Assembly (NCBI GenBank): GCA_900546355.1
Contig: URCM01000014.1
Location: 1-42,770, forward strand
Origin: an uncultured Bacteroides sp.
Lineage (GTDB): Bacteria > Bacteroidota > Bacteroidia > Bacteroidales > Bacteroidaceae
Direction: 5' to 3'
DNA length: 42,770 bases
The position numbers and the translations under genes were made by a program. Below are positions 8,852 to 18,924 of the stretch, in pieces (within the stretch, counting starts at the first letter, position 1; every line of letters begins with the position of its first letter). Under the pieces are notes generated by a model. It searched no databases. It was not told where the DNA came from and was given only the letters and a program-made list of their open reading frames with translations.

Positions 8852-10333
8852 TTAATGTATTAATTGTGAAATGATAGGTTCGACACTCGTGCTGATGACA
8901 TCGCTTACCCACCACGGTGCGAGTCCCAGTCCGGCTACTGCTACGATAAGGCAGATGACGGCGAAGCGTTCGTCCCAAGTGGCATCGGTCAGTTTCAGGT
9001 GTTCCGGATTATGACAAGTGCCATATAAGATTTTTCCGACAACACGCAGGATGTACACAGCCGTGATAACGATACTGGTCGTTGCGATGACGGTACATGC
9101 GCGATGGAAGAAGTCGGTGTGTTGGAACGAGCCGACAAATACGGTCATTTCGGCAATGAATCCGCTCAAGCCCGGCAAACCGAGATTGGCAAGACCGGCG
9201 ATAACATAACCTACTGCCAGGAAAGGCATGATTTTCATCAAGCCGCTTAACTGGCGGATGTCACGTGTGTGCGTACGTCCGTAAATCATACCGATGAGGG
9301 CGAAGAACAAGGCAGTCATCAAACCGTGGCTTAACATTTGCAGGATGGCACCGGTAGAGCTGACACGTGTAGCCATCAGCAAGGCGAACAGAACCAGACC
9401 ACAGTGGCTTACAGAAGAGTATGCATTGATGTATTTCAAGTCGGTTTGTACAACAGCGCTGAATGCTCCGTAAACTACTGAGATGGTAGTCAGTACCAGG
9501 AAGAAATCTCCCCAGTATGCCATGCCTGTAGGCATCAGGTACATGGCTACGCGGAAACATCCGTATCCTCCCAGCTTCATCAATACACCTGCGTGCAGCA
9601 TAGATACGGCAGTAGGCGCCGAAGCATGACCGTCAGGACTCCAAGTATGGAACGGGAACAATGCTCCTAATACGCCGAATCCCAAGAATACCATCGGGAA
9701 GAACACTTTCTGGAATTCGGTCGGGATTTTCAAGTGGGCGATTTCGATTACGTTCATCGTTTCAGCTCCGGCACCGTAGAAGATACCCAGGATACCAATC
9801 AACAGGAATGCCGAGCCACCCATCAGCATCAGGGTCAGCTTCATGGCGGAATATTCTTTGCGGCCGCTTCCCCATACACCAATCAGCAGATACATCGGAA
9901 TCAATGCTACCTCGTAGAACATAAACATGGTGAACAGGTCGGTAGAAATAAAGAAACCGAATACACCTGTACTCAACAAGGTGAACCACATGAAGTATTC
10001 TTTGGTAAGGGGTTTCAGTTTCCATGAAGCAAATGTTCCAGTGAAAACGATGATGGCACTCAGCAGCAACATCACTACTGAGATACCGTCTACACCTACA
10101 GAGTAGGCTATATGCAAGGGAGCATACCACGTAATGCTATCGGTAAAAAGCATTTCATCGGTCGCGCCCCCATTCCGGAGTCCTATATAGGAAACGGTAA
10201 GGTATGCGGCAAGAACCAGCAGCACGCTGGAGCCGGCTACCATCACTCCTCTTACCTGATTCAGGTTGCGGGCTATCCATAAGCCCAGTAACATCAGCAG
10301 AGGGACTAATACGAAAAGACTTAATATATTCAT
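8852..10333 (-). CDS. nuoM: NADH-quinone oxidoreductase subunit M
   Basis: The 493-residue protein is a multi-helix antiporter-like subunit. FMFYEVALIPMYLLIGVWG carries the conserved membrane glutamate, FPFHTWSPDGHASAPTAVSMLHAGVLMKLGGYG the discontinuous-helix region, and QTDLKYINAYSSVSHCGLVLFAL the lysine region. An open frame extends upstream to 10381, but the ATG at 10333 gives the usual NuoM N-terminus (MNILSLFVLVPLL) and overlaps the nuoL stop in an ATGA junction, so I chose that start. The overlap points to translational coupling. Confidence 0.95.
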   Translation of the reverse strand: MNILSLFVLVPLLMLLGLWIARNLNQVRGVMVAGSSVLLVLAAYLTVSYIGLRNGGATDEMLFTDSITWYAPLHIAYSVGVDGISVVMLLLSAIIVFTGTFASWKLKPLTKEYFMWFTLLSTGVFGFFISTDLFTMFMFYEVALIPMYLLIGVWGSGRKEYSAMKLTLMLMGGSAFLLIGILGIFYGAGAETMNVIEIAHLKIPTEFQKVFFPMVFLGFGVLGALFPFHTWSPDGHASAPTAVSMLHAGVLMKLGGYGCFRVAMYLMPTGMAYWGDFFLVLTTISVVYGAFSAVVQTDLKYINAYSSVSHCGLVLFALLMATRVSSTGAILQMLSHGLMTALFFALIGMIYGRTHTRDIRQLSGLMKIMPFLAVGYVIAGLANLGLPGLSGFIAEMTVFVGSFQHTDFFHRACTVIATTSIVITAVYILRVVGKILYGTCHNPEHLKLTDATWDERFAVICLIVAVAGLGLAPWWVSDVISTSVEPIISQLIH

Positions 10334-12222
10334 AATACTAATAACATGATGGTTAATACTATAACTCCACCCAAGAACCACATGGTATAGCTCTGGATTC
10401 TACCGTTCTGGATGGGTTGTGCAGCTTCGCCGGCAGCGTTGGTGCTCCATGCCATGAAGTTCATGAACTGGTCAATGACATGGCGGTCGAACCAAGCAAG
10501 CGGAGTAGAGATGCAGCGGAAGATGATTCGTTTCGTAACAAACAACCAAACTTCGTCCATGTAGAAGCGTTTGTAAGCTGCGCGGTGCAGTGTCGCAAAG
10601 CGTTTGGCCAGCATGTCGGCAACGGGTTGTTTGTCGCGTGCGTACATCCATGTAGCCAGTGCGATTGCAATCAGGGCTACCACGATGCTGGTAACAGCCA
10701 CTTGGGTATTCAGATGGATGTCGTAAGCGTGTCCGTTAGCGGATACAAAGTGACCGAACGGAAGAATCCAACCACATACAATGGTAATAGCAGCCAATAC
10801 CATCAATGGGAATGTCATTGACAACGGGCTTTCGTGCGGTGTGTGGTGTGCGTGCAATTCTTTGTTCTCTGTTCCCCAGAAGATACCGTAGTACAGACGG
10901 AACATATAGAATGCCGTCATGCCAGCGATGATGGTCATTATCCATCCCATTACCGGACTGAACTGGAAGCAGGCGGTCAGGATTTCATCTTTCGAGAAGA
11001 AGCCTGAGAACGGAGGTATACCCGCAATAGCCAGACAGGCGATAAGGAAAGTGATGTGGGTGATAGGCATGTATTTGCGCAGGCCACCCATGGTAGACAT
11101 TTCGTTGCTATGAACGGCGTGGATGATACATCCGGCACCGAGGAACAACAACGCTTTGAACATGGCGTGTGTGAACAAGTGGAACATACCAGCCATATAT
11201 CCCAGTCCGCCCTCGTGCGGGTCGGCAGTAGTGCAGACGCCCAAAGCTACCATCATGAAACCAATTTGGGAAATGGTAGAGAAGGCAAGCACCCGCTTGA
11301 TATCGCTCTGTGCGCAAGCTACAGATGCTGCATAGAAAGCGGTGAACGCACCTACATAGGCTACCAGATGCAGGGTTCCGGGAGCATAACCGATGAATAA
11401 CGGGAACATGCGGGCTACCAAATATACACCGGCAACGACCATGGTTGCGGCATGGATGAGGGCACTGACTGGAGTAGGACCTTCCATAGCGTCGGGCAAC
11501 CAAATGTGTAACGGGAACATGGCACTCTTACCGGCACCACCAATGAACATCAAGCCCAAAGCTAACGGCAACAGCATACCACATTTCATCAGTTGCTCTT
11601 GTTCGGGAGTGAAGGTGAAAGTTCCCATATAGAAACCGTAAATCAAAATACCGATGAGGAAGCCCAAATCGGCAAAACGAGTAACGATGAAGGCTTTCTT
11701 GCTGGCAGCAATGGCCTCGGGCTTTGTATAATAGAACCCGATGAGCAGATAAGAAGATACACCCACCAATTCCCAGAATACATACATCTGGAATATATTG
11801 GTAGCAAGTACCAGTCCCAGCATGGAGAAAGTAAAGAGCGACAGGAACGCATAGTAGCGTTGGAATCCGACTTCTCCCTTCATGTAGCCGAATGAGTAGA
11901 TGTGCACCATTAAGCTGACGGTAGAGATGACTACCAGCATCATGACAGAAATCGGGTCAAGCAGGATTCCCATGTCGATGTGCAGCGAGGTGTTGAACGG
12001 CAGCCATTGGAAATTCCAAGGCATCAACGTTTCAAATACTCCTTCAGCCGTACGCGGGGCTGTGAAGTATTCGTAGGCAGTGAGGTAGCTTAAAAAGGTC
12101 ACACCTGTCAGCGACAGAGTACCGATAAGCCCCGCCACGCGATGTTTCATGTACATACCCGTCAGCCCCAGTATCAGGAAGCTCAAGACAGGTAGCGCGA
12201 GTATCAGAATTGTATATTCCAT
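10330..12222 (-). CDS. nuoL: NADH-quinone oxidoreductase subunit L
   Basis: The 630-residue protein is the distal proton-pumping subunit, with about 14 antiporter helices and the long C-terminal lateral helix. Signatures include FWELVGVSSYLLIGFYY, PLHIWLPDAMEGPTPVSALIHAATMVVAGVYL and DIKRVLAFSTISQIGFMMVALG. The C-terminus ends with a hydrophobic anchor (MWFLGGVIVLTIMLLVL). It starts 19 bp after nuoK and shares an ATGA overlap with nuoM. The length is normal, so the pump module looks intact. Confidence 0.96.
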   Translation of the reverse strand: MEYTILILALPVLSFLILGLTGMYMKHRVAGLIGTLSLTGVTFLSYLTAYEYFTAPRTAEGVFETLMPWNFQWLPFNTSLHIDMGILLDPISVMMLVVISTVSLMVHIYSFGYMKGEVGFQRYYAFLSLFTFSMLGLVLATNIFQMYVFWELVGVSSYLLIGFYYTKPEAIAASKKAFIVTRFADLGFLIGILIYGFYMGTFTFTPEQEQLMKCGMLLPLALGLMFIGGAGKSAMFPLHIWLPDAMEGPTPVSALIHAATMVVAGVYLVARMFPLFIGYAPGTLHLVAYVGAFTAFYAASVACAQSDIKRVLAFSTISQIGFMMVALGVCTTADPHEGGLGYMAGMFHLFTHAMFKALLFLGAGCIIHAVHSNEMSTMGGLRKYMPITHITFLIACLAIAGIPPFSGFFSKDEILTACFQFSPVMGWIMTIIAGMTAFYMFRLYYGIFWGTENKELHAHHTPHESPLSMTFPLMVLAAITIVCGWILPFGHFVSANGHAYDIHLNTQVAVTSIVVALIAIALATWMYARDKQPVADMLAKRFATLHRAAYKRFYMDEVWLFVTKRIIFRCISTPLAWFDRHVIDQFMNFMAWSTNAAGEAAQPIQNGRIQSYTMWFLGGVIVLTIMLLVL

Positions 12223-12241
12223 AATCGATAATTTGTTTTAG

Positions 12242-12553
12242 TTATCCTTTCAGGTCGGTGATGTCATCGGTAAGGATTTGTTTCACATTGCGATACACAT
12301 TAATAATGATGGCAATCGCTACGGCTGTTTCGGCTGCGGCGATGGCAATGCCGAACAGTGTGAAGAAGTGTCCTTCCAATTGTCCAGGGAAAAGATAACG
12401 GTTGAATACGGCAAAGTTAATATTCGTTGCGTTCAGCATGAGCTCAACGGAGATGAGCAGTGCCAGCAGGTTTTTGCGGGTAAAGAATCCGTAAATGCCA
12501 CAAAACATCATGATGGTACTGATTACTAAATAATGTATTACATGTATTTCCAT
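12242..12553 (-). CDS. nuoK: NADH-quinone oxidoreductase subunit K
   Basis: The 103-residue protein has three transmembrane helices, as expected for NuoK. The conserved membrane glutamates of the pump path are visible: one in ISVELMLNATNINF and one in AAAETAVAIAIIINVYR. It lies 15 bp after nuoJ in the operon. Confidence 0.95.
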   Translation of the reverse strand: MEIHVIHYLVISTIMMFCGIYGFFTRKNLLALLISVELMLNATNINFAVFNRYLFPGQLEGHFFTLFGIAIAAAETAVAIAIIINVYRNVKQILTDDITDLKG

Positions 12554-12568
12554 AAGTCGAGCCTCCTG

Positions 12569-13087
12569 TTATTTTTCTTCTCTGGCTATCAGGATACCGC
12601 CGATCATACATGCCAGCAGCAATACACTGACCACCTCGAAAGGTAATACAAATTGATATTTGTCTGTTCCTACAAGTGCTCTGCCTACTTCGACAGATGG
12701 CAGTTCCTCACCCAGCGGAATGGCGTTGAGGGCGAATCCGTTTGTAAAGAGCAGCAACAGTACTAATGCGGCTCCCACAACGGTGGTTGCCAATACACTG
12801 AACAGCTTAACCCGGTTCATCTTGTATTTCATATCTTTGTCTGAACGGGTCAAGGCGATAGAGAACACATACAATACGATGATACCTCCGGCGTATACCA
12901 TCAGCTGTACTGCACCTAAGAAGGTGTAGCCCAACATGAAGAATACCGCCGCGGTGCCAAAGAGCACGAACAGCAAGTAGGTAGCTGCACGCAGCAGTTT
13001 GCCTGTTGTTACGGCGAGCACCGAACAGATGGCAATGGCGAGTGCCACTACACCGAATACGATATTTTGAAATGAGAATATTTCCAT
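12569..13087 (-). CDS. nuoJ: NADH-quinone oxidoreductase subunit J
   Basis: The 172-residue membrane protein has five hydrophobic segments. The stretch FLGAVQLMVYAGGIIVLYVFSIAL is the NuoJ signature containing the conserved Tyr and pi-bulge helix that links quinone chemistry to pumping. It starts 9 bp after nuoI. The length is normal for the family. Confidence 0.94.
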   Translation of the reverse strand: MEIFSFQNIVFGVVALAIAICSVLAVTTGKLLRAATYLLFVLFGTAAVFFMLGYTFLGAVQLMVYAGGIIVLYVFSIALTRSDKDMKYKMNRVKLFSVLATTVVGAALVLLLLFTNGFALNAIPLGEELPSVEVGRALVGTDKYQFVLPFEVVSVLLLACMIGGILIAREEK

Positions 13088-13096
13088 GTCTATTGG

Positions 13097-13564
13097 TTAT
13101 TTAGCGAGGGTTGAACCTTCGTGGTTAAGGGTCAGGACGAGTTTGTCTTTCTCGAATACTGCGTTCTCAAAATCGTTTGAGAATTTGATTGCATTGTGCG
13201 GGCAAGCATTTACGCACAGGTTGCAGAACATGCACGAGCCAAGATTATACTCATACTTCACCAATACTTTTTTCTTTTTCCCGTCGGCATCTTCACGTGT
13301 TTCGGTGGTGATTTTAATGGTGCCGTTCGGGCAATTCATCTGACACAGTCCGCACGCGATACAGTGGTGGTGGTTCTCTTCGTCGTGAATCATCGTCAAC
13401 TGTGCACGGTGGCGTTCGGGAATGTGTAGCGTGGTATGACGGTTTTCAGGATATTGTTCGGTTACATTCGGTTCCAAGAATACTTTCATCGAAGTACGCA
13501 GACCTACAAGCAAGCTTTTCAATCCTGAAGCATACCCTTTTATATAGTCGCTGAAACTTTCCAT
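13097..13564 (-). CDS. nuoI: NADH-quinone oxidoreductase subunit I (two [4Fe-4S] clusters)
   Basis: The 155-residue protein carries two complete ferredoxin motifs, CIACGLCQMNCP and CMFCNLCVNACP, which bind clusters N6a and N6b on the route to the quinone site. It sits on the cytoplasmic side of the complex. In full complex I these clusters receive electrons from NuoG. With no nuoEFG in this operon they are the likely entry point for an alternative donor, possibly a ferredoxin or flavodoxin (inference). It starts 12 bp after nuoH. Confidence 0.95.
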   Translation of the reverse strand: MESFSDYIKGYASGLKSLLVGLRTSMKVFLEPNVTEQYPENRHTTLHIPERHRAQLTMIHDEENHHHCIACGLCQMNCPNGTIKITTETREDADGKKKKVLVKYEYNLGSCMFCNLCVNACPHNAIKFSNDFENAVFEKDKLVLTLNHEGSTLAK

Positions 13565-13576
13565 TGTTATTCTATA

Positions 13577-14677
13577 TTAAAAAACGAGTCCATAAACTTT
13601 GCAAACCGCCATAACCAGTAATATTACTAACGACAGCGGCATGATGTATTTCCATTCCAAGGTCAGTACCTGGTCGATACGCAGACGAGGATATGTCCAA
13701 CGAATCCACATCAGCAGGAATACGACGAAGAAGGTCTTGCCTAAGAACCATACAGCTCCCGGAATGTAATCCATTACGGCATTGAATCCGTCGAGGCCTG
13801 CAATGTGCAGCGGCATCCAGCCTCCCAAGAAGAGGGTAGTAGCGATTCCGGCTGTGATAAACAGGTTAAGGTATTCTGCCAGATAGAAGAAACCGAAGTG
13901 CATACCTGAATATTCGGTATGGTATCCGGCGGTCAACTCTTGTTCGGCTTCAGCTAAGTCGAACGGGCCACGGTTGGCTTCGGCGTTACCTGCGATAAGA
14001 TAGACAATGAAAGCTACGATAGCTACGATGTGTCCCTTAAAGATATTCCAGCCGTTAGCTTGTCCCATTACGATTTCGTGGATATCCATTGTCCCGCTCA
14101 GCATTACCATGGTTAAAACGGTGATACCAATGGATATTTCATAACTGATAAGCATTGCGCCGCTTCGTACTGCACCAATCAAGGTATATTTGCTGTTACT
14201 ACTCCATCCGGCAAGCAGGATACCTAAGATGCCGATAGACGAAGCTGCCAGCACGAAGAGAATACCGATGTTCATGTGCAGGATTTCTGCGCCATTGTGC
14301 CAAGGCAGGCACGAGAACGTCAGAATAGAAGCAAGAATCACTAAGAACGGTGCCAGGGCGTACAAGAACTGGTCGGCTCTTTTCAGTTTGAAAACTTCCT
14401 TAATCAGTATCTTGATAACATCGGCAGGCACTTGCAGCAGTCCGCCTTTGCCACCTACGCGGTTCGGACCGATACGGCACTGGAAAGCCGCGCAGACCTT
14501 ACGCTCCATGTAAATGAGGATGATGGCAAGCACGGCATACAATACCATAATGACGACACCTACAACGACACATTCCAAAAATATGGCAAGTCCTTCGGGC
14601 ATCACGCTGCACAGGGCAGTGTGGATGGTTTCCCAAAGCGGTTGCAGGTTATAATAATCTAAAAATGCTTGGTTCAT
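13577..14677 (-). CDS. nuoH: NADH-quinone oxidoreductase subunit H
   Basis: The 366-residue membrane protein, with about eight helices, forms part of the quinone-binding chamber. Signatures include ERKVCAAFQCRIGPNRVGGKGGLLQVPADVIK and GPFDLAEAEQELTAGYHTEYSG, the charged loop facing NuoB and NuoD. WIRWTYPRLRIDQ near the C-terminus is also typical. A 39-bp gap separates it from nuoCD. Confidence 0.96.
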   Translation of the reverse strand: MNQAFLDYYNLQPLWETIHTALCSVMPEGLAIFLECVVVGVVIMVLYAVLAIILIYMERKVCAAFQCRIGPNRVGGKGGLLQVPADVIKILIKEVFKLKRADQFLYALAPFLVILASILTFSCLPWHNGAEILHMNIGILFVLAASSIGILGILLAGWSSNSKYTLIGAVRSGAMLISYEISIGITVLTMVMLSGTMDIHEIVMGQANGWNIFKGHIVAIVAFIVYLIAGNAEANRGPFDLAEAEQELTAGYHTEYSGMHFGFFYLAEYLNLFITAGIATTLFLGGWMPLHIAGLDGFNAVMDYIPGAVWFLGKTFFVVFLLMWIRWTYPRLRIDQVLTLEWKYIMPLSLVILLVMAVCKVYGLVF

Positions 14678-14716
14678 ATTTGTAATGATTGATTTTGAAC
14701 GTTGTTTCTTCTTCTC

Positions 14717-16333
14717 TTATCGGTCGATGTCGGGAATGACAAAGTCTGCCGAAGCGCCGATAGCAATCAGGTCAGCAAATTTCCATCCGCGGCACATCGT
14801 GTCCATAGCTTGTACCAGCGGCAGACCCGTAGAACGGAAGTGCATGCGGTAAGGAGTCTTGTCTCCGTGGCTTTCGATCATCACGCCAAACTCTCCACGG
14901 CTTGATTCTACCGCTGAAGTCCAGATGCCTTCGGGCAACTTGATGATGGGCTTTGTCTTTACACGGAATTCGCCTTCCGGGATGTTGTCAATCAGTTGTT
15001 CGATGATGCGGCACGATTCCATCAGTTCGTCCATACGCACCATGTAACGTGCGAATGTGTCACATTCTTTATAAGTAATCTGACGGAAGTCTACTTTATC
15101 ATACAATCCATACGGATGGCGTTTGCGCACATCGTTTGCCCAGCCTGTTGCACGTCCGGTACCTCCTGTACATCCTAACGAAATAGCGTCTTCCTTCGAA
15201 AGGATACCTACGCCTTTCATACGGGTGTCGGCAATGACGTTGTTGGTGAAAATGTCGTGGTAATCCTTAATGACGCTGCGCAGGTGCTTGATGAACTCTT
15301 TTACTTTCTGGCAGAAAGTAGGATGGATGTCATCCTGCACACCGCCGATGACGTTGTAATGTTGGATGAGGCGTCCGCCGGTAGTCTCTTCGAAAATGTT
15401 GAGTACCATCTCTCTTTCGCGGAATCCATAGAAGAAGGGGGTCATGGCACCCATATCCAATACTAAGCAAGAGTAGAACAGCAAGTGCGAGTCAATACGT
15501 TGCAACTCGTCCATGATGGTGCGGATGTATTTTGCGCGGTCGGAGATTTCGATGCCTGCCGCTTGTTCGATACACATACACAAAGCGTGGCGGCTTTGGT
15601 GTGCACTCAAGTAATCCAAACGGTCGGTCATGCCGAGGGTTTGCGGATAAGTCAGGCTTTCGTTCATTTTTTCGATGCCGCGGTGGATGTATCCCAATAC
15701 AGGGTCTACTTTCTTGACTATTTCGCCGTCAAGAGCAATACGCATGCGTAAAGCACCGTGGGTGGATGGGTGTTGGGGACCCATGCTCACTACGAAATCA
15801 TTCTCGTTGAAAACCTTGTTATCAAAGCCTTTCAGGGTACCGTCAGGCATTAAGCGGTATTCCTTTGTGATATCGGCATTGATTTCATTGTCCAGGCGTA
15901 ATGGATTCGATTTCATATCGTAGTCCTTACGTAACGGCCAGCCTATCCAGTCTTCACGCAAGAAGAGGCGGCGCATATCGGGGTGTCCTTCGAAAAGGAT
16001 GCCGAAGAAATCGTATACTTCGCGTTCTTTGATGAGGGCGGTTTTCCATAAATCGCTTACTGTAGGCAATACCGGTTGTTCACGGTCAGTGGTTGCGGTA
16101 CGGACAGCTATTGTATCGCCGCTCACGGTCGACTCCATGAAGTAAACAGCTCCTAATCCTTCTTCGCCCCAGTCCATACCTACGATTTCTCGTAAGAAAT
16201 CCATCGGGCTGTGCGGGTCGTTGCGCAGGCCTTCCATTACTTTACGGAACTCGCTGAGAGGCAGTTTGATTACGCCTGCGTTTCCTGCGCACACTTCAGC
16301 TCCTTGTATTTTCAGTACGTCGTCACGTTTCAT
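14717..16333 (-). CDS. nuoCD: Fused NADH-quinone oxidoreductase subunits C and D
   Basis: The 538-residue protein joins NuoC (about residues 1-150, with [26 protein letters not shown] and GWPLRKDY) to NuoD (about 170-538, with [28 protein letters not shown], and C-terminal DFVIPDIDR). NuoD holds the quinone-site His of the PQHPSTHG motif. The C-D fusion is known in several phyla, including enterobacteria. Its start overlaps the nuoB stop in an ATGA junction. Confidence 0.96.
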   Translation of the reverse strand: MKRDDVLKIQGAEVCAGNAGVIKLPLSEFRKVMEGLRNDPHSPMDFLREIVGMDWGEEGLGAVYFMESTVSGDTIAVRTATTDREQPVLPTVSDLWKTALIKEREVYDFFGILFEGHPDMRRLFLREDWIGWPLRKDYDMKSNPLRLDNEINADITKEYRLMPDGTLKGFDNKVFNENDFVVSMGPQHPSTHGALRMRIALDGEIVKKVDPVLGYIHRGIEKMNESLTYPQTLGMTDRLDYLSAHQSRHALCMCIEQAAGIEISDRAKYIRTIMDELQRIDSHLLFYSCLVLDMGAMTPFFYGFREREMVLNIFEETTGGRLIQHYNVIGGVQDDIHPTFCQKVKEFIKHLRSVIKDYHDIFTNNVIADTRMKGVGILSKEDAISLGCTGGTGRATGWANDVRKRHPYGLYDKVDFRQITYKECDTFARYMVRMDELMESCRIIEQLIDNIPEGEFRVKTKPIIKLPEGIWTSAVESSRGEFGVMIESHGDKTPYRMHFRSTGLPLVQAMDTMCRGWKFADLIAIGASADFVIPDIDR

Positions 16334-16953
16334 TGTTCACCTCCTTTCGTCTTATCTTTTTCGTCTTCTGTCCCTTCATCGTGGGCATGACTGCGGTTTA
16401 CGCCGCCTAAGTAGCGTTCTACTTTCATTTTGCGCTGCAACTGCATCAGTCCATAATAGAATGCTTCGGGACGAGGAGGACATCCTGGTATGTATACGTC
16501 GACAGGGATGATTTTGTCGATTCCGTTTACTACATTGTACGACTTGATGAACGGACCTCCGGAGATGGTACATCCACCTACGGCAACTACATACTTCGGC
16601 TCTGCCATTTGGTCGTACAGACGTTTCATGACGGGAGCCGTACGGTAGGTGATGGTACCCATAACTACCAGTACGTCTGCCTGGCGGGGAGAGTTACGCG
16701 TAACTTCGAAACCGAAACGCGCCATGTCATAACGGGCAGCACCTAAGGCCATGAATTCGATGGCACAGCAACTGGTACCCAGCAGCAAGCCCCATACAGA
16801 GTTGCTTCGTCCCCAGTTAATCAATTCGTCGAATGTAGTCAGGATAACGCCCGCACCATCTTGGTTTACTTGCTCGACAAGACGTTCCAGGTAATCGTTG
16901 TTCTTGAACTCGTTGTATTCCATCGAGCGGATTTTCGGCTTTTTCATTTCCAT
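16330..16953 (-). CDS. nuoB: NADH-quinone oxidoreductase subunit B (cluster N2)
   Basis: The 207-residue protein binds the terminal cluster N2. The four ligands are visible: the Cys pair in [10 protein letters not shown], one Cys in VGGCTISGG and one in PGCPPRPEA. An open frame extends up to 17022, but ATG 16953 is preceded by AAGGAGCG at a suitable distance, a clear Shine-Dalgarno site rare in this window, so I chose it. It overlaps the end of nuoA by 10 bp. The charged C-terminal tail ([17 protein letters not shown]) is longer than usual. Confidence 0.94.
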   Translation of the reverse strand: MEMKKPKIRSMEYNEFKNNDYLERLVEQVNQDGAGVILTTFDELINWGRSNSVWGLLLGTSCCAIEFMALGAARYDMARFGFEVTRNSPRQADVLVVMGTITYRTAPVMKRLYDQMAEPKYVVAVGGCTISGGPFIKSYNVVNGIDKIIPVDVYIPGCPPRPEAFYYGLMQLQRKMKVERYLGGVNRSHAHDEGTEDEKDKTKGGEQ

Positions 16954-17294
16954 TCCAACGCTCCTTTCCGCCAAGCGTATGCCAGGCCTAAAATTAACAC
17001 TAACAAGAAGAATGATACACACACTAATGCGTAGGCACCGATTTCATGCACAATATTCGCCCACGGGAAGAGAAATACGGTCTCGATGTCGAACATCAGG
17101 AACAGAATGGCGAACAGGTAATAACCTGCCTTGAACTGTACCCATGATTGTCCACGTGTCGGGATACCGCACTCGTAAGGTTCACCTTTTTGCGGGTTGA
17201 ACGAGCGGGGCGATATGAGCCTTGAAATCGTCAGTGCCGCTACCACCAGCACAACGGCTGTCAGGATAGCTACAACTAAAAACGTGAAAAACAT
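16944..17294 (-). CDS. nuoA: NADH-quinone oxidoreductase subunit A
   Basis: The 116-residue protein has three transmembrane helices. The loop [41 protein letters not shown] is the NuoA signature, with the conserved Cys loop and the FDIE acidic pair. It is the first gene of the ten-gene operon, about 170 nt downstream of a predicted promoter. Confidence 0.96.
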   Translation of the reverse strand: MFFTFLVVAILTAVVLVVAALTISRLISPRSFNPQKGEPYECGIPTRGQSWVQFKAGYYLFAILFLMFDIETVFLFPWANIVHEIGAYALVCVSFFLLVLILGLAYAWRKGALEWK

Positions 17295-17375
17295 ATATAT
17301 AAATTGATATTTGATGATAATTCTTTTCTTTGTGTACGGTCACGGTCGGTTGGCAAAAAGGCGCATGCCGTTCCG

Positions 17376-17401
17376 CCTCTTATCGTAGGAGAGATAAGAG
17401 G
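17376..17401. promoter_or_regulatory. Perfect hairpin in the nuo leader
   Basis: CCTCTTATC (17376-17384) and GATAAGAGG (17393-17401) form a perfect 9-bp stem with an 8-base loop. It lies between the predicted nuo promoter and nuoA, about 80 bp before the nuoA start. No T-run follows on the minus strand, so it is more likely an RNA structure or protein site than a terminator. Confidence 0.5.
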
Positions 17402-17465
17402 TCCATAGCGTATTAGTGTAGGGCTTGCTTGTTTTTTCATTGTTGACCGGTCTGAAAACTGGAGG

Positions 17466-17473
17466 CAAAGATA
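17466..17473 (-). promoter_or_regulatory. Predicted nuo promoter -7 box
   Basis: TATCTTTG on the minus strand matches TAnnTTTG exactly. The -33 region has only a weak match (CTGT). The transcript would have a leader of roughly 165 nt containing the 17376-17401 hairpin. Confidence 0.45.
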
Positions 17474-17583
17474 CGTATTTATTTTTAATTAACAGGAAGC
17501 GATTCCGCATAAAAAAGAGGGGAAAATAATTTTTATGCCCAACTTGGGTTGCCATCCTGTCGGGATGCCGATGGAAAAGTCTG

Positions 17584-18924
17584 TCAATTAAAGAATTTTT
17601 CCAGCTTCTTGATCATCATATTCAAGCAGAATACTACTACATGGTCGTTTTCCTGGATGGTGGTGTTACCTGTTACCAAGATACCTTCACCGTTGCGTAT
17701 CAGTCCGCCTATCGTGGCTCCCTTAGGCAGTCCGGCGTCTTTTACTTGCGTGCGGGTGATGCGTGCGCCGGCTTTGACGGTGAATTCGGCAACATCGGCG
17801 TTGGCAAAGGTAAGGCATTTCACATTCGAAACGTCGGCGTCCAGCATCATTTGGTAGATGTGGCTGGCAGCAATGAACTTTTTGTTGATGACACAGCCGA
17901 TGTCCATGCTTTCCGCCATACTGATGTAATCGATGTTTTCTACCTGCGCTACAGTTTTGCTTACTCCCATCCGTTTGGCTGCCAGGCAGGCTAAGATATT
18001 GGTTTCCGAGCTTCCCGTCAAGGCGACAAATGCTTCGGTATTGCGGATTCCTTCTTCTTCGAGTAAATCGAGGTCGCGCCCGTCGCCATTGATAATCATG
18101 ACTTTGTCATCTACCAGTTCGGTCAGGCGGTTGCAACGTGCATAGTCGCTTTCTATGATTTTGGTACGCATATATTCAGGCATATACTGCACGGTACGTA
18201 CGGCGATGCGGCTTCCTCCCATAATCATGACGTTGCGTACATCGGCGTAGTTCTCTTTGCCTGCTATCTTGCGGATATAAGGAATGTACTTTTTGGTGGT
18301 GGTAAAATAAACGATGTCATTCAGCAGGATAGAATCATCGCCTCGGGGAATGATGGTTTCATTGCCTCGTTTGATGGCTACGATGTGGAAGGGGATGTTT
18401 CGTCCGCCCAGTTCGTAGAGGGGGATGTTGAGGATTTCGGCGGTTTCACGCATCTTGGTTCCGATAAGTACCAGGGCACCTCCGGCGAATTCCCACCACT
18501 GGCGTATCCAACTCATCTTTACGGCATCCACAATGTCTTTTGCCGCCAGCATTTCAGGGTAGATAAGGGAGTGTACGCCGCGTTTGGCGAAAAACTCTTG
18601 GTATTTGGGCAGCAGGTATTCGTAATTGTCTATCCGGGCTACGGTCTTTTTGGCTCCTAATCCGGAAGCGAGCATACAGGCGGTCATGTTCTGGCTTTCG
18701 TTAGGGGTGACGGCGATAAACAAGTCGGCGTTGGCTGTCCCCGCTTCTTTCAGTCCGGAGATAGAGGTTGGCGAAATGTTGACCGTCATCAGGTCGAAAT
18801 TGTTGCCTAATTTACCTAATCTGTCTTCGTCTTCATCCATCAGGATGATGTCTTGCTTTTCTCCAGCCAACAGTTTGGCGAGATGTGTGCCTACGGCACC
18901 TGCTCCTGCAATGATGATTTTCAT
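17584..18924 (-). CDS. trkA: Trk potassium uptake regulatory protein TrkA
   Basis: The 446-residue cytoplasmic protein has two RCK (TrkA-N plus TrkA-C) halves. The first opens with [19 protein letters not shown] and an acidic strand end ([10 protein letters not shown]); the second has [17 protein letters not shown]. These bind nucleotides and gate the TrkH potassium channel. Its start overlaps the dxs stop (ATGA), so the two are co-translated. The membrane partner trkH is not adjacent: the next genes downstream belong to nuo. A trkH elsewhere in the genome is inferred. Confidence 0.93.
   Translation of the reverse strand: MKIIIAGAGAVGTHLAKLLAGEKQDIILMDEDEDRLGKLGNNFDLMTVNISPTSISGLKEAGTANADLFIAVTPNESQNMTACMLASGLGAKKTVARIDNYEYLLPKYQEFFAKRGVHSLIYPEMLAAKDIVDAVKMSWIRQWWEFAGGALVLIGTKMRETAEILNIPLYELGGRNIPFHIVAIKRGNETIIPRGDDSILLNDIVYFTTTKKYIPYIRKIAGKENYADVRNVMIMGGSRIAVRTVQYMPEYMRTKIIESDYARCNRLTELVDDKVMIINGDGRDLDLLEEEGIRNTEAFVALTGSSETNILACLAAKRMGVSKTVAQVENIDYISMAESMDIGCVINKKFIAASHIYQMMLDADVSNVKCLTFANADVAEFTVKAGARITRTQVKDAGLPKGATIGGLIRNGEGILVTGNTTIQENDHVVVFCLNMMIKKLEKFFN

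Noticed and set aside
17376..17401. Riboswitch in the nuo leader
   Set aside because: Only one simple hairpin is visible, with none of the conserved cores of known riboswitch classes.
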